NCBI RefSeq assembly: GCF_013282215.1
Contig: NZ_CP048103.1
Location: 620,001 to 684,000, forward strand
DNA from: Kroppenstedtia eburnea
Lineage (GTDB): Bacteria; Bacillota; Bacilli; Thermoactinomycetales; DSM-45169
DNA length: 64,000 nt
Reading direction: 5' to 3'
The notes under the pieces were generated by a model. It saw nothing but the letters and a program-made list of their open reading frames with translations. It searched no databases and was not told the origin of the DNA. Positions within the stretch are counted from its first letter, which is position 1. Every line of letters begins with the position of its first letter. Below are positions 23,711-32,171 of this stretch, one piece after another. Made by a program: the position numbers and the translations under genes.

Positions 23711-24800
23711 GCGGCATTGGATCGTGATGACACCGGATGGGGAATTTTTGAAAGTTCCCCACCGGGGACGTGAAGCCAGGCTGGGTGAGGAGGTCAACTT
23801 CACTTTGCAGGAGACCCCCGGCCGATGGGGATGGTTGAGACGGAATCCCTGGATCATGGGAGGGTTGGCAGCGGCAGTATTGGTGATCGCCATGATCTTG
23901 CCTCTGTTTCAGCCGGTGGATGTCAATGCCCAATCCTATGTTTATCTCGATGACACGGAATCCAGTCTGGTGATCGGGGTGAACAAGGATCATGAAGTGA
24001 TCTCTGTCGACGGGATGAACAGCAAGGGGAAGAGGCTGGCGGAACGGATCAAGGGGGACATGGCTTTCAAGGGGGTCCATGTCGACGACTTTGTCGCCAA
24101 CCTGCTGGCCCATGCCAAAACCGATTACAAGGGACTGCTGAATACGGAGAACGGGGTGTTTCTGTCCCAGATCCCGTCCAATTCAAAAATCCTTGCCGGA
24201 GAGAGAATTGATCTTGAGGGCACACTGAACAACATTAAAGAAAAGGTGGGCCGGAATCCGGAGCTGAAGGATACTCAGTTACTGTACACCATGTCTCTTC
24301 CGGATGAACTGAAAAGCCGGGCCAAGGAGTACGGTGTGTCTCCAACCAAGTATGCTTTGTGGCTCCTGGCCTGTGAAGAGGGATACGAGATTCGGATCGA
24401 TGAAATAGACAATCATTCCACGGAGTTGGTTGCCATTCTGGAATCCTTCCAGGAAAAATATCCACTGACGGAAGCCGAATGGTTGGAGATCATGAACAGA
24501 CACGATCCGGAAATGGAGCCGGATCAGAAAAAACCGGCGGATCCCAAGGATTCGGATCTGCAACAACCACCTGGTGAAAAGAAGGACCACAAATCCAAGG
24601 GAAACCAGGAGAAGAGTGGAAATGATCCGGTGAAGGAGCATCCGGCCAAGACGGAACCTGAACCGGAAGGGGAAACCCCATCCGGGGGTGGATCGGAAGA
24701 TCCACCGCCGGAGACCGGAACCGGCGAAGGCAACGGCTCCCCGGGTTCTGACGGGAACGGAAGTTTCCAGGACAGTGGAAACAACGCCAACGTCCAGTGA
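23676..24800 (+). CDS. rsgI: Anti-sigma-I factor RsgI
   Basis: 374 residues. An N-terminal cytosolic anti-sigma domain (QKGILMEVSKRHWIVMTPDGEFLKVP) is followed by a single membrane helix near residues 60-80 (IMGGLAAAVLVIAMILPLF) and an extracellular part, including a 90-residue Pro/Gly/Glu-rich, low-complexity tail. ATG 23676 with AGGAGG lies inside the end of sigI (35-nt overlap), giving coupled synthesis of sigma and anti-sigma. In well-studied RsgI proteins the juxtamembrane segment contains a DINPS-like site for autoproteolysis. Here the aligned segment reads YVYLDDTESSLVIGVN, so the Asn-Pro pair is absent. There is no carbohydrate-binding module at the C-terminus, so the signal sensed is unclear. 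Confidence 0.85.
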   Translation: MVQKGILMEVSKRHWIVMTPDGEFLKVPHRGREARLGEEVNFTLQETPGRWGWLRRNPWIMGGLAAAVLVIAMILPLFQPVDVNAQSYVYLDDTESSLVIGVNKDHEVISVDGMNSKGKRLAERIKGDMAFKGVHVDDFVANLLAHAKTDYKGLLNTENGVFLSQIPSNSKILAGERIDLEGTLNNIKEKVGRNPELKDTQLLYTMSLPDELKSRAKEYGVSPTKYALWLLACEEGYEIRIDEIDNHSTELVAILESFQEKYPLTEAEWLEIMNRHDPEMEPDQKKPADPKDSDLQQPPGEKKDHKSKGNQEKSGNDPVKEHPAKTEPEPEGETPSGGGSEDPPPETGTGEGNGSPGSDGNGSFQDSGNNANVQ

Positions 24801-24946
24801 CCGAAAAGGGTCAACCTCCCATGGAGGGGCGGAGCTGTTGCTTGACCGGAAAGGCGGGTAAGCTTGAGTACCGGCTTCCCCCACCCGTTTCTGCAAGCCG
24901 ATCTCTCCCTTTCTGCTTGTTAAATCGGGGTATGGGGGAATGATGG

Positions 24947-25195
24947 ATGCGAGGAATCGGGATCGTCCGAAAAGTGGACCATCTGGGCCGGATTGTCTTG
25001 CCCAAGGAATTGCGGGAAACAATGAATATTCAAGCCCATGACGGTGTGGAGATATTCGTGGATCACGAGCAGATTGTGATGCGGAAGTACAATCCCTCCT
25101 GTATTTTTTGTGATTCCGGCGAATCCCTGTTCCAGTTCAGGGGAAAAATCGTTTGCCGGGAATGTCTGGAGGAAGCCGGCAGTGATGTCCTTTGA
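24947..25195 (+). CDS. AbrB-family transition-state regulator
   Basis: 82 residues. The swapped-hairpin DNA-binding domain is RGIGIVRKVDHLGRIVLPKELRE (residues 2-24). The C-terminal half carries CIFC ... CREC, as in AbrB/Abh proteins, and may bind a metal or form the dimer. These proteins repress stationary-phase and sporulation genes during growth. ATG 24947 is used; GGGGGA lies 6-7 nt upstream and an in-frame stop (TGA) just before it excludes a longer form. A terminator follows at 25201. Confidence 0.9.
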   Translation: MRGIGIVRKVDHLGRIVLPKELRETMNIQAHDGVEIFVDHEQIVMRKYNPSCIFCDSGESLFQFRGKIVCRECLEEAGSDVL

Positions 25196-25200
25196 CGAGA

Positions 25201-25221
25201 AGCCCGAAAGGGCTTTTTTCT
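25201..25221 (+). terminator. Terminator of the AbrB-family gene
   Basis: AAGCCC-GAAA-GGGCTT followed by TTTTCTTTT. Confidence 0.85.
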
Positions 25222-25295
25222 TTTGCTTTATCCCTGTAAAGCAACTTGCTGACATGGGATGGACACATTTGATAAAATAGTGATTGTAGAGGGAA

Positions 25296-25337
25296 TAGAC
25301 TGTGAAATGCAAATTGGCTAAAATGTAAGCGCTTTAA
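25296..25337 (+). promoter_or_regulatory. Promoter with overlapping cre (CcpA) site for the crotonase/PheDH block
   Basis: TAGACT - 17 nt - TAAAAT (25296-25324). Beginning at the last base of the -10, TGTAAGCGCTTTAA (25324-25337) matches 13 of 14 positions of the cre consensus TGWAARCGYTWWCW. A CcpA dimer here would block the start of transcription, so the downstream catabolic genes are probably glucose-repressed. Confidence 0.6.
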
Positions 25338-25361
25338 CCACAGCGGAAGGGGTTGGCTCAT

Positions 25362-26135
25362 TTGGAATCCGATTTTCTCAAGGTGTCCAATGAAAAGGGG
25401 GTGGGCTGGATCCGGCTTCACCGTCCGGAGGTGCTCAATGCCTTGAATCGTCAGATGGTGGCGGATCTGGTCGGGCTACTGGAAAGCTTTGACCGGGATG
25501 AAAACATCCGCGCCATCCTGCTGACAGGCGGACCGAAAGCTTTTGCCGCCGGAGCGGACATCGGGGAGATGGCCCAGGCGACATCTGTGGAAATGCTCCA
25601 CTTGGATCCCTTTGCCGACTGGGATCGGATTCGTCACATTTCCAAACCGATTGTGGCCGCCGTCAGCGGATATGCCTTGGGAGGAGGGTGCGAGCTGGCC
25701 ATGGCTTGTGACTTGATCCTGGCGTCGGAATCGGCCAAGTTCGGTCAGCCGGAAATCAACATCGGGGTGATGCCGGGGGCCGGCGGGACCCAGCGTCTGA
25801 CCCGGGCGGTGGGGAAGGCCCGGGCGATGGAGATGGTGCTGACAGGAAAGCCGATCACAGCCCAAGAGGCTTTGCAAGCCGGCCTGGTCAACCGGGTGAT
25901 CCCGGTGGAGAAGCTGGAAGAGGAAGCGATGAAACTGGCGGAGGAGCTGGCTTCCAAACCCCCCGTCGCTCTCCGGCTCGCCAAACAAGCGGTGTTGAAA
26001 GCGGCGGAGGTCGGATTGGAAGAGGGTTTGGATTATGAACAGAAGCTCTTTTACTTTCTGTTTTCCACCGAGGATCAAAAGGAAGGCATGCAAGCCTTTT
26101 CAGAAAAGCGCCGCCCCTTGTTTCGGGGGAGATAA
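25362..26135 (+). CDS. Enoyl-CoA hydratase/isomerase family protein (crotonase)
   Basis: 257 residues. The crotonase oxyanion-hole segments are AFAAGADIGEMAQ and YALGGGCELAMACD. The two catalytic glutamates of true hydratases appear as the E of GGGCELAMACD and the E of FGQPEINIGVMPGAGGTQRL, so hydration of an enoyl-CoA is likely. TTG 25362 is chosen (GGAAGGGG 9 nt upstream); TTG 25353 has no spacing. It is the first gene after the cre-regulated promoter and is followed 15 nt later by a second crotonase. Together with the phenylalanine dehydrogenase block this suggests a role in aromatic or branched acyl-CoA degradation, comparable to PaaF. Confidence 0.87.
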   Translation: MESDFLKVSNEKGVGWIRLHRPEVLNALNRQMVADLVGLLESFDRDENIRAILLTGGPKAFAAGADIGEMAQATSVEMLHLDPFADWDRIRHISKPIVAAVSGYALGGGCELAMACDLILASESAKFGQPEINIGVMPGAGGTQRLTRAVGKARAMEMVLTGKPITAQEALQAGLVNRVIPVEKLEEEAMKLAEELASKPPVALRLAKQAVLKAAEVGLEEGLDYEQKLFYFLFSTEDQKEGMQAFSEKRRPLFRGR

Positions 26136-26150
26136 AGGAGGTCATGGGAA

Positions 26151-26945
26151 GTGAAATTCCAGGGGGATACGATCACCTGGCAATTGGAGGAAGGGGTCGG
26201 AGTGATCACTCTGAACCGTCCTGAGGTGTATAACGCCTTTAATCGGGAGATGGACCGGGCCCTGACCACGGCACTGAAAGAAGCGGCTTCGGATGCCGAT
26301 GTGCGGGCATTGGTGATCACCGGTGCAGGCAAAGCTTTCTGCTCGGGGCAGGATCTGAACGATCGCTCCGATCCCAACATCGGAAGCCTCTCCCTTGGAG
26401 AGAGTGTCCGGGAACGGTACAATCCCCTGATCCGAACCATCGCGGAGATGGAAAAGCCGGTGATCGCCTCCGTCAACGGGGTGGCCGCCGGTGCGGGCTG
26501 CAGCCTCGCCCTGGCATGCGATATGCGGATCGTATCCGACCGGGCCAAATTTGTCGAGGCTTTTGTCCGCATCGGGCTGGTTCCCGATAGCGGCTCCAGT
26601 TGGTTTTTACCGCGTCTGATCGGGTTCGGGCGGGCGATGGAGCTCTTGGTCACCGGCAGGGATGTGGATGCACAGGAGGCAGTGCAGATCGGATTGGCCA
26701 ACCGGCTGGTTCCCCATGATCGCTTGGCAGGGGAGAGTATCGCCTTTGCCCGCAAGCTGGCACAGGCACCGACCCGGGCGATCGGATGGACCAAGCGCGC
26801 GCTCCATCAGGCGATGGATTCCGGTCTGGAGGAAGCTTTGGAGATGGAAGCCCGGTTGCAGGAGCTGGCCGGCAAGACAGAGGATTTTCGGGAAGGAGTT
26901 CAGGCCTTCGCGGAAAAGCGGCCCCCCCGGTTTCAAGGAAAATGA
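26151..26945 (+). CDS. Enoyl-CoA hydratase/isomerase family protein, PaaG-like
   Basis: 264 residues of crotonase fold. The oxyanion loops are AFCSGQDLND and GVAAGAGCSLALACDM. At the position of the first hydratase glutamate there is Ser (AGCSLALACD instead of GGCELAMACD), and the second region reads EAFVRIGLVPDSGSSWFLPRL. This Asp-bearing pattern is that of the PaaG branch, which isomerises the epoxide of phenylacetyl-CoA to an oxepin. GTG with AGGAGG upstream. Transcribed with the preceding crotonase. The PaaG function is inferred from these residues and from the neighbouring phenylalanine dehydrogenase; no paaABCDE oxygenase genes are in this window. Confidence 0.83.
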   Translation: MKFQGDTITWQLEEGVGVITLNRPEVYNAFNREMDRALTTALKEAASDADVRALVITGAGKAFCSGQDLNDRSDPNIGSLSLGESVRERYNPLIRTIAEMEKPVIASVNGVAAGAGCSLALACDMRIVSDRAKFVEAFVRIGLVPDSGSSWFLPRLIGFGRAMELLVTGRDVDAQEAVQIGLANRLVPHDRLAGESIAFARKLAQAPTRAIGWTKRALHQAMDSGLEEALEMEARLQELAGKTEDFREGVQAFAEKRPPRFQGK

Positions 26946-27148
26946 ACAGAAAGCTGAACTTCCCCGCCTTTGGGCGCATATCCTGATGATAGAGATTGTA
27001 ATGGAGCCTGTCTTTACTGGGTTACATCCCGAGCGGTCGCTCGATAGGTGACCTTTTCACTTTACAAAGGACAAGGGTGATGGCGATGAAAGTCTTGGGA
27101 AGCAATCAACGGACAAGGGAAAAGGAAAACACAACCCGGAGTGAAGAG

Positions 27149-28255
27149 ATGGATCAACAGAGCCGGATGGAAGATGTGTTTAAACTGATGGAAGAAGGGG
27201 GTCATCAACAAGTCGTCTTTTGCCGTGATCCCGGGTCGGGGCTGAAGGCGATCATTGCCATTCACGACACCACCATGGGTCCGGCTCTGGGCGGGTGCCG
27301 GATGATCCCGTATCCCTCCACGGAGGAGGCATTGAAGGATGTGCTCCGTCTTTCCCGGGGCATGACATATAAATGCGGTCTGGCTGATGTGGATTATGGT
27401 GGCGGCAAAGCGGTGGTGATCGGTGACCCGGCCAAGGACAAAAGTCCCGAATTGTTCCGGGCCCTGGGTCGTTTTGTCGGAGGACTGAACGGACGCTTCT
27501 TCACCGGCACCGATATGGGAACCACACCGGAGGACTTCGTCCATGCCGCCCGGGAGTCAAAGTCCTTTGCCGGATTGCCGAAAAGCCACGGCGGCAGTGG
27601 GAACACCGCCATTCCGACGGCTTTCGGGGTGATGCAGGGTTTCCGGGCCACCGCACGCCATCTGTGGGGAACGGACAGCCTGAAAGGAAGAACCGTCGCC
27701 CTTCAGGGGGTGGGCAAGGTGGGAGCCCGGGTGGTGGATCACCTGGTGGAGGAAGGTGCCCGGTGTGTGATCGCTGATGTATCCCCGGAACGGACCGACC
27801 GGATCCAGGCACGTCATCCCGGGGTGGCGGTGATGCATGTGGAGGAGATCCACCGGGCGGACTGCGATATTTTTGCCCCTTGTGCCATCGGCGGGGTGAT
27901 CAATGACGAGACGGTGGAGGAGCTTCGCTGTCAGGCTGTGGTGGGTTCGGCCAACAACCAGCTGGAAGCCGATCGCCACGGGGATCGGCTTCATGAAAAG
28001 GGAATCCTGTACGCTCCCGATTATCTGGTCAATGCCGGTGGTCTGATTCAGGTGGCGGATGAGTTGGAGGGTTACAACCATGAGCGGGTGATGGAAAAGA
28101 CGCGGGGGATCTATGATATGTTGTTGCGCATTTATGAGTTGTCCAGGCGGGAAGATCTGCCCACCTGTCGGGCGGCGGATCGACTGGTCCTGGAACGACT
28201 GCAGCGGACGACGGATCTGAAGCGGATCTTTCTCGGTCTGGATCGCCGGTCCTGA
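27149..28255 (+). CDS. pdh: Phenylalanine dehydrogenase
   Basis: 368 residues. NAD-dependent reversible oxidative deamination of L-phenylalanine to phenylpyruvate. The sequence closely follows the Thermoactinomyces intermedius enzyme as I recall it: GPALGGCRMIPY, GMTYKCGLADVDYGGGK with the catalytic Lys, TGTDMGTTPEDFVHAARES, the Rossmann GVGKVGARV, and GSANNQL. The ADVD sequence after the catalytic region separates it from leucine dehydrogenase, which has AGLNLGGGK. ATG 27149 (GGAG 7 nt upstream) gives the family length; ATGs at 27080 and 27086 would add 21-23 residues. The 2-oxoacid dehydrogenase genes follow 14 nt later, consistent with conversion of phenylpyruvate to phenylacetyl-CoA. Confidence 0.9.
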   Translation: MDQQSRMEDVFKLMEEGGHQQVVFCRDPGSGLKAIIAIHDTTMGPALGGCRMIPYPSTEEALKDVLRLSRGMTYKCGLADVDYGGGKAVVIGDPAKDKSPELFRALGRFVGGLNGRFFTGTDMGTTPEDFVHAARESKSFAGLPKSHGGSGNTAIPTAFGVMQGFRATARHLWGTDSLKGRTVALQGVGKVGARVVDHLVEEGARCVIADVSPERTDRIQARHPGVAVMHVEEIHRADCDIFAPCAIGGVINDETVEELRCQAVVGSANNQLEADRHGDRLHEKGILYAPDYLVNAGGLIQVADELEGYNHERVMEKTRGIYDMLLRIYELSRREDLPTCRAADRLVLERLQRTTDLKRIFLGLDRRS

Positions 28256-28269
28256 GGGGAGGAAGGAAG

Positions 28270-29349
28270 ATGCTGAAGCTGATGGATCGGGTGGACCGGC
28301 AATATATCTTGCCTGATGGGAAATTAAGCCCTGAAGGACGGCAAGCGTGGGGGAAGCTGCCCAAGGAGCGGAAGTTGGATTTCCACCGTTGGATGGTTCA
28401 GGTTCGCACCTTTGACCGGCGGGCTGTCATTTTGCAACGGCAAGGTCGGATCGGCACCTATGCCCCCCTGGAAGGTCAGGAGGCCGCCCAAGTGGGCAGT
28501 GCTTTGGCCCTCTCGCAGGAAGATTGGATCTTTCCCAGCTATCGGGAACACGGAGTGGCCATGATCGCCGGGATGCCGCTGTCACAGATCCTCCTGTATT
28601 GGATGGGCCGGGTGGAAGGGAACCTGGCCCCGCCGGGAGTGCGCCTCCTGCCCCCTTATGTCCCCATTGCCACCCAGATGCCCCAGGCGATGGGTGCGGC
28701 ATGGGCTTCCCGTTTGAAAAGGGAGTCCGCCATTTCTGTCGCCTACTTCGGCGACGGGGCCACATCGGAAGGGGACTTCCACGAAGCTTGCAATTTCGCC
28801 GGGGTGTTTCGCCTGCCCGTCATTTTCTTCTGCCAGAACAATCATTACGCCATCAGTGTACCCTTTACCCGGCAATCGGCGGTTCCCACGGTGGCGGAAC
28901 GGGCAGCCGCCTACAACATCCGGGGGATCCGGGTGGACGGAAATGATGTGCTGGCGGTGTACACGGCGATGGAGGAAGCGGTGACCTGTGCCCGCGACGG
29001 GAAGGGTGCCACTCTGATCGAGGCGGTCACCTATCGCAAGGGCTCCCACACCACTGCCGATGATGCCGCCCGCTACCGGGAACCTGCCGAGGTGGGAGAG
29101 TGGGTGCGAAACCGGGACCCGATCCCTCGCCTGGAAAAGCTCCTGCAGGCGGAAGGATTGCTGACGGAGGCGGAAATCCGGGAATGGGAAGAGCACTGCG
29201 CGGAAAGGGTGGAACAGGCGGTGAAGGAGGCGGAGTCCAGCCCCGCACCGCCGGCGGATCACCTGTTTGCCCATGTATATGAGACACCTCCGCCGGAACT
29301 TCGCCGGCAGCAGGCCGAACTGTTGCGGGAGGGGAAAAGGGATGGCTGA
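28270..29349 (+). CDS. 2-oxoacid dehydrogenase complex E1 component, alpha subunit
   Basis: 359 residues. The thiamine-diphosphate motif is FGDGATSEGDFHEACNFAGV...FCQNN (around 160-195), and YRKGSHTTADDAARYR matches the phosphorylation-loop region. With the beta subunit it decarboxylates a 2-oxoacid and transfers the acyl group to lipoyl-E2. The long N-terminus, with YILPDGKLSPEG, resembles PdhA/BkdA of Bacilli. ATG with GGAGGAAGG upstream. The pathway could be pyruvate, branched-chain or phenylpyruvate; the position next to phenylalanine dehydrogenase favours an aromatic or branched oxoacid. The gene overlaps the beta-subunit gene by 8 nt. Confidence 0.87.
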   Translation: MLKLMDRVDRQYILPDGKLSPEGRQAWGKLPKERKLDFHRWMVQVRTFDRRAVILQRQGRIGTYAPLEGQEAAQVGSALALSQEDWIFPSYREHGVAMIAGMPLSQILLYWMGRVEGNLAPPGVRLLPPYVPIATQMPQAMGAAWASRLKRESAISVAYFGDGATSEGDFHEACNFAGVFRLPVIFFCQNNHYAISVPFTRQSAVPTVAERAAAYNIRGIRVDGNDVLAVYTAMEEAVTCARDGKGATLIEAVTYRKGSHTTADDAARYREPAEVGEWVRNRDPIPRLEKLLQAEGLLTEAEIREWEEHCAERVEQAVKEAESSPAPPADHLFAHVYETPPPELRRQQAELLREGKRDG

Positions 29350-30319
29350 AAAAACACTGATCCAGGGGATCAACGATGGGTTGCGGACGGCTTTGGGACA
29401 GGATGCCGAAGTGGTGGTTCTGGGAGAGGATGTCGGGAAGAACGGCGGGGTGTTCCGGGCGACGGAAGGGTTGTGGGAAGAGTTTGGTGACGAGCGGGTG
29501 ATCGACACTCCCCTGGCTGAGGCGGGGATTGTGGGAGCGGCCGTCGGGATGGCGGTGAACGGCCTGCGGCCGGTGGCGGAGATCCAGTTTATGGGGTTCA
29601 TCTATCCCGCCTTTGAACAGATCGTCACCCACGTTGCCCGTCTGCGCACCCGTACCCAGGGGCAGTACCCGGCTTCCCTGGTGATCCGGGCTCCCTACGG
29701 TGGCGGGATCCGGGCTCCGGAACTTCACTCGGACTCCACCGAGTCCTTCTTCGTCCACACACCCGGTCTGAAGGTGGTGGTCCCTTCCACCCCCTCCGAT
29801 GCCAAAGGGTTGCTCCTGGCGGCCATCCGGGATCCCGATCCGGTGATCTATCTGGAGCCAATGAAAATTTACCGTTCCTTCCGGGAGGAGGTGCCTGAAG
29901 GGTGGCATGAAGTGCCCATCGGGAAAGCGCGAAAAGTGCGGGCGGGGGATGACGTCACTCTGATTGCCTGGGGCGCGATGGTTCCGGTGGCACAACGGGC
30001 GGCCCATTCCTGTGCGGAGCGGGGGATCTCCTGTGAGGTGCTGGATCTGAGGAGTCTGTATCCCCTGGACGAGGAAGCGGTGATCGCCTCGGTGAAGAAG
30101 ACGGGTCGGGCTGTCATCATCCATGAGGCCCCGAAGACAGCAGGCCTCGGGGCGGAATTGGCGGCCCGCATCCACGAGCTGGCCTTCCTGTGGATGGAAG
30201 CCCCTGTGGAGCGGGTGACAGGATATGATGTGCCTGTCCCGATGTTCGCCCTGGAAGATGATTTTCGCCCCGGTCCCGGGCGGATTGAGGCGGCAGTCCA
30301 AAAAGTGATCCACTTTTGA
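29342..30319 (+). CDS. 2-oxoacid dehydrogenase complex E1 component, beta subunit
   Basis: 325 residues. The transketolase-like pyrimidine-binding domain shows LGEDVGKNGGVFRATEGLWEEFG, DTPLAEAGIVGAAVGMA and EIQFMGFIYPAFEQIV; the C-terminal domain shows EVLDLRSLYPLDEEAV and HEAPKTAGLGAE. It forms the alpha2beta2 E1 with the preceding gene. ATG 29342 lies inside the end of the alpha gene, with GGAGGGG as ribosome binding site: tight coupling for equal subunit amounts. The E2 gene follows 13 nt later. Confidence 0.9.
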   Translation: MAEKTLIQGINDGLRTALGQDAEVVVLGEDVGKNGGVFRATEGLWEEFGDERVIDTPLAEAGIVGAAVGMAVNGLRPVAEIQFMGFIYPAFEQIVTHVARLRTRTQGQYPASLVIRAPYGGGIRAPELHSDSTESFFVHTPGLKVVVPSTPSDAKGLLLAAIRDPDPVIYLEPMKIYRSFREEVPEGWHEVPIGKARKVRAGDDVTLIAWGAMVPVAQRAAHSCAERGISCEVLDLRSLYPLDEEAVIASVKKTGRAVIIHEAPKTAGLGAELAARIHELAFLWMEAPVERVTGYDVPVPMFALEDDFRPGPGRIEAAVQKVIHF

Positions 30320-30332
30320 GGGAGGCGAGAGC

Positions 30333-31658
30333 ATGGGTGTCAAGTTCAGGCTGCCGGATGTGGGTGAAGGAATGACAGAGGCCGAGGTGGTCCGCTGGCT
30401 GGTGCGGGAAGGGGAGACGGTCGCTTCCGATCAGCCGGTCGTCGAGATTCAGACGGACAAAGCGGTGGTGGAGCTTCCCGCTCCCGTTCCGGGAAAGGTG
30501 GGTCAAATCCCATGGAAGGAAGGGGATACGGTGGCGGTGGGAGAGGTGTTGCTGGTGATTGACACCGACAACGAATCGGCCCATCGGGAGACAGCCGCCG
30601 CCAGCGAGGCCGCCCCGGCCCCTGAAGCAAAAGAGGAGTCCCCCTCTTCGCTCCATCACACCCTGGTGGAGGAGGAAACAGCATCCCCTCATCGACGACG
30701 GGTCCTGGCGGCCCCCTCCACCCGGCGCCTCGCCCGGGATCTCGGCGTCGAGATCCAACAGGTGACCGGCACCGGCCCCGGGGGGCGGGTGACCAAGGAG
30801 GATGTCCGCAAGGTGGCCGCCTCGCTGGCGGAGTCCCACGGGGTGATCCGCTTTGCCGACCGTGTCGCCCGGGCCGCGAAAAAGGGCTCCCCTGCCGATC
30901 CTGACGATACGGGAGTTTCCTCTGGAGGGGAAACAGAAAAGGCGGGTGACACAGGAACGATCACTGAAGAGCCCCTCTCCCCGACCCGCCGGGTGATTGC
31001 CGACCGGCTGCTCTTTTCCGTCACCCGAAAGCCCCATGCCACTCATTTTGACGAGCTGGAGGCCGAAGGGCTGGTGGCCTGGCGGCATCGGCTCAAGGAG
31101 GAGACCGGGTCAGGTGCCTCCCCGGTGGGATACCTGCCGATTCTGCTCAAGGCGACTGCTGTCGCCCTGAAACGTCACCCCCTGTTGAATGCCCATTTCG
31201 ACGAGGAAAAGATGACGGTCCGCCGCTTCTCCCCCATCCATCTGGGAGTGGCCGCCGACACCCCCCGGGGCCTGCTCGTCCCGGTGATCCGGGATGTGGA
31301 TCGGAAAAGTATCCTGCAAATCGCCGATGAGCTCCGGGAGTTGACCGAGGCCGCCCGTCTGGGGCGTCTGATGCCCGACCGGATGAAGGGGAGCACCTTT
31401 ACCGTCAGCAATGCCGGCGCCCTGGGCGGGCACTTTGCCACTCCCATCATCAATCCGCCGGAAGTGGCCATCCTGGCCCTGCACCCGGTGGAACAGCGGC
31501 CGGTCGTCCGGGATGGAGAGCTGGTCCCCGGCTGGCGCATGAATGTCTCCCTCTCCTTTGACCATCGGATTCTCGACGGTGCCGACGCCATCCGCTTCAC
31601 CCAAACCCTCGGCTCCTACACCGCCGATCCGGGAAGATTGCTGCTGGAGCTGACCTGA
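30333..31658 (+). CDS. 2-oxoacid dehydrogenase complex E2 (dihydrolipoamide acyltransferase)
   Basis: 441 residues with three modules. The lipoyl domain (lipoylated Lys in EIQTDKAVVELPAP, residues about 40-55) is joined by an acidic/Ala-Pro linker to the E1/E3-binding domain (APSTRRLARDLGVEI ... GTGPGGRVTKEDV, about 127-165). The catalytic acyltransferase domain ends with SFDHRILDGADAIRF (the His-Asp catalytic pair). It passes the acyl group from lipoate to CoA. There is no E3 (lipoamide dehydrogenase) gene here, so E3 must come from elsewhere in the genome. A terminator follows at 31678-31716. Confidence 0.9.
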   Translation: MGVKFRLPDVGEGMTEAEVVRWLVREGETVASDQPVVEIQTDKAVVELPAPVPGKVGQIPWKEGDTVAVGEVLLVIDTDNESAHRETAAASEAAPAPEAKEESPSSLHHTLVEEETASPHRRRVLAAPSTRRLARDLGVEIQQVTGTGPGGRVTKEDVRKVAASLAESHGVIRFADRVARAAKKGSPADPDDTGVSSGGETEKAGDTGTITEEPLSPTRRVIADRLLFSVTRKPHATHFDELEAEGLVAWRHRLKEETGSGASPVGYLPILLKATAVALKRHPLLNAHFDEEKMTVRRFSPIHLGVAADTPRGLLVPVIRDVDRKSILQIADELRELTEAARLGRLMPDRMKGSTFTVSNAGALGGHFATPIINPPEVAILALHPVEQRPVVRDGELVPGWRMNVSLSFDHRILDGADAIRFTQTLGSYTADPGRLLLELT

Positions 31659-31677
31659 CGGTCCATAAAACAGGACA

Positions 31678-31716
31678 AAACCCCCGGTTCTCCCGATCGA
31701 AGAGAGCGGGGGGTTT
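31678..31716 (+). terminator. Terminator of the 2-oxoacid dehydrogenase operon
   Basis: AAACCCCC and GGGGGTTT stem with a long loop, 20 nt past the E2 stop. The T run is short. Confidence 0.6.
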
Positions 31717-31739
31717 CCTCTTGGGTGAAATCAGTTCGA

Positions 31740-31882
31740 CTAGAAGTATTGTGAAAAAACCATTCAGGGAGGGTTGGGTTTCAGCATGGAGTGATTTTGG
31801 ATCGTCAGAACAACGAAAACGACATGTGAAACCCAATCCCGACCGGCCCGGCCCCAGATAAAGATTTATCAGACAGGCCCTA
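31740..31882 (+). repeat. Palindromic repeat element, copy B1
   Basis: Left end CTAGAAGTATTGTGA, then the core GGGTTGGGTTTCAGCATGG ... ACATGTGAAACCCAATCCCG, with the alternative right end AGATTTATCAGACAGGCCCTAG. It overlaps copy B2 by the shared CTAG. It fills most of the gap between the E2 gene and 32172. Confidence 0.85.
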
Positions 31883-32017
31883 GAAGCGTTGTGAAAAAGC
31901 CATTCACAGGGAGGGTTGGGTTTCACATGGAATGACTTTGGCTCGGAAGAATAACGGAATGGAATGTGAAACCCAATCCCGACCACCTTCAAACGCAGTA
32001 AATCACAATGCTTCTAG
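31880..32017 (+). repeat. Palindromic repeat element, copy B2
   Basis: Full element. Left end CTAGAAGCGTTGTGA, the core hairpin, and right end TCACAATGCTTCTAG, giving near-perfect outer inverted repeats. Confidence 0.88.
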
Positions 32018-32171
32018 AGTGTGTCTGGCGACCATTGGTACGTTCCTGTGGTACCTTCGCTCTCAGCCCCACCCTCCCGGACTGGGTTTTCTCCCTCACT
32101 CTTGATAAAATCAACATCAGGTGGGAAGTTTGAGAACCATTTGGACTTATTGTACAAGGGAGAATCAATGA

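Noticed and set aside
26946-27148. Considered a sigma-54 (-24/-12) promoter for the dehydrogenase block, as in Bacillus bkd operons
   Set aside because: No TGGCAC-N5-TTGCA-like sequence was found and no enhancer-binding regulator gene is adjacent.
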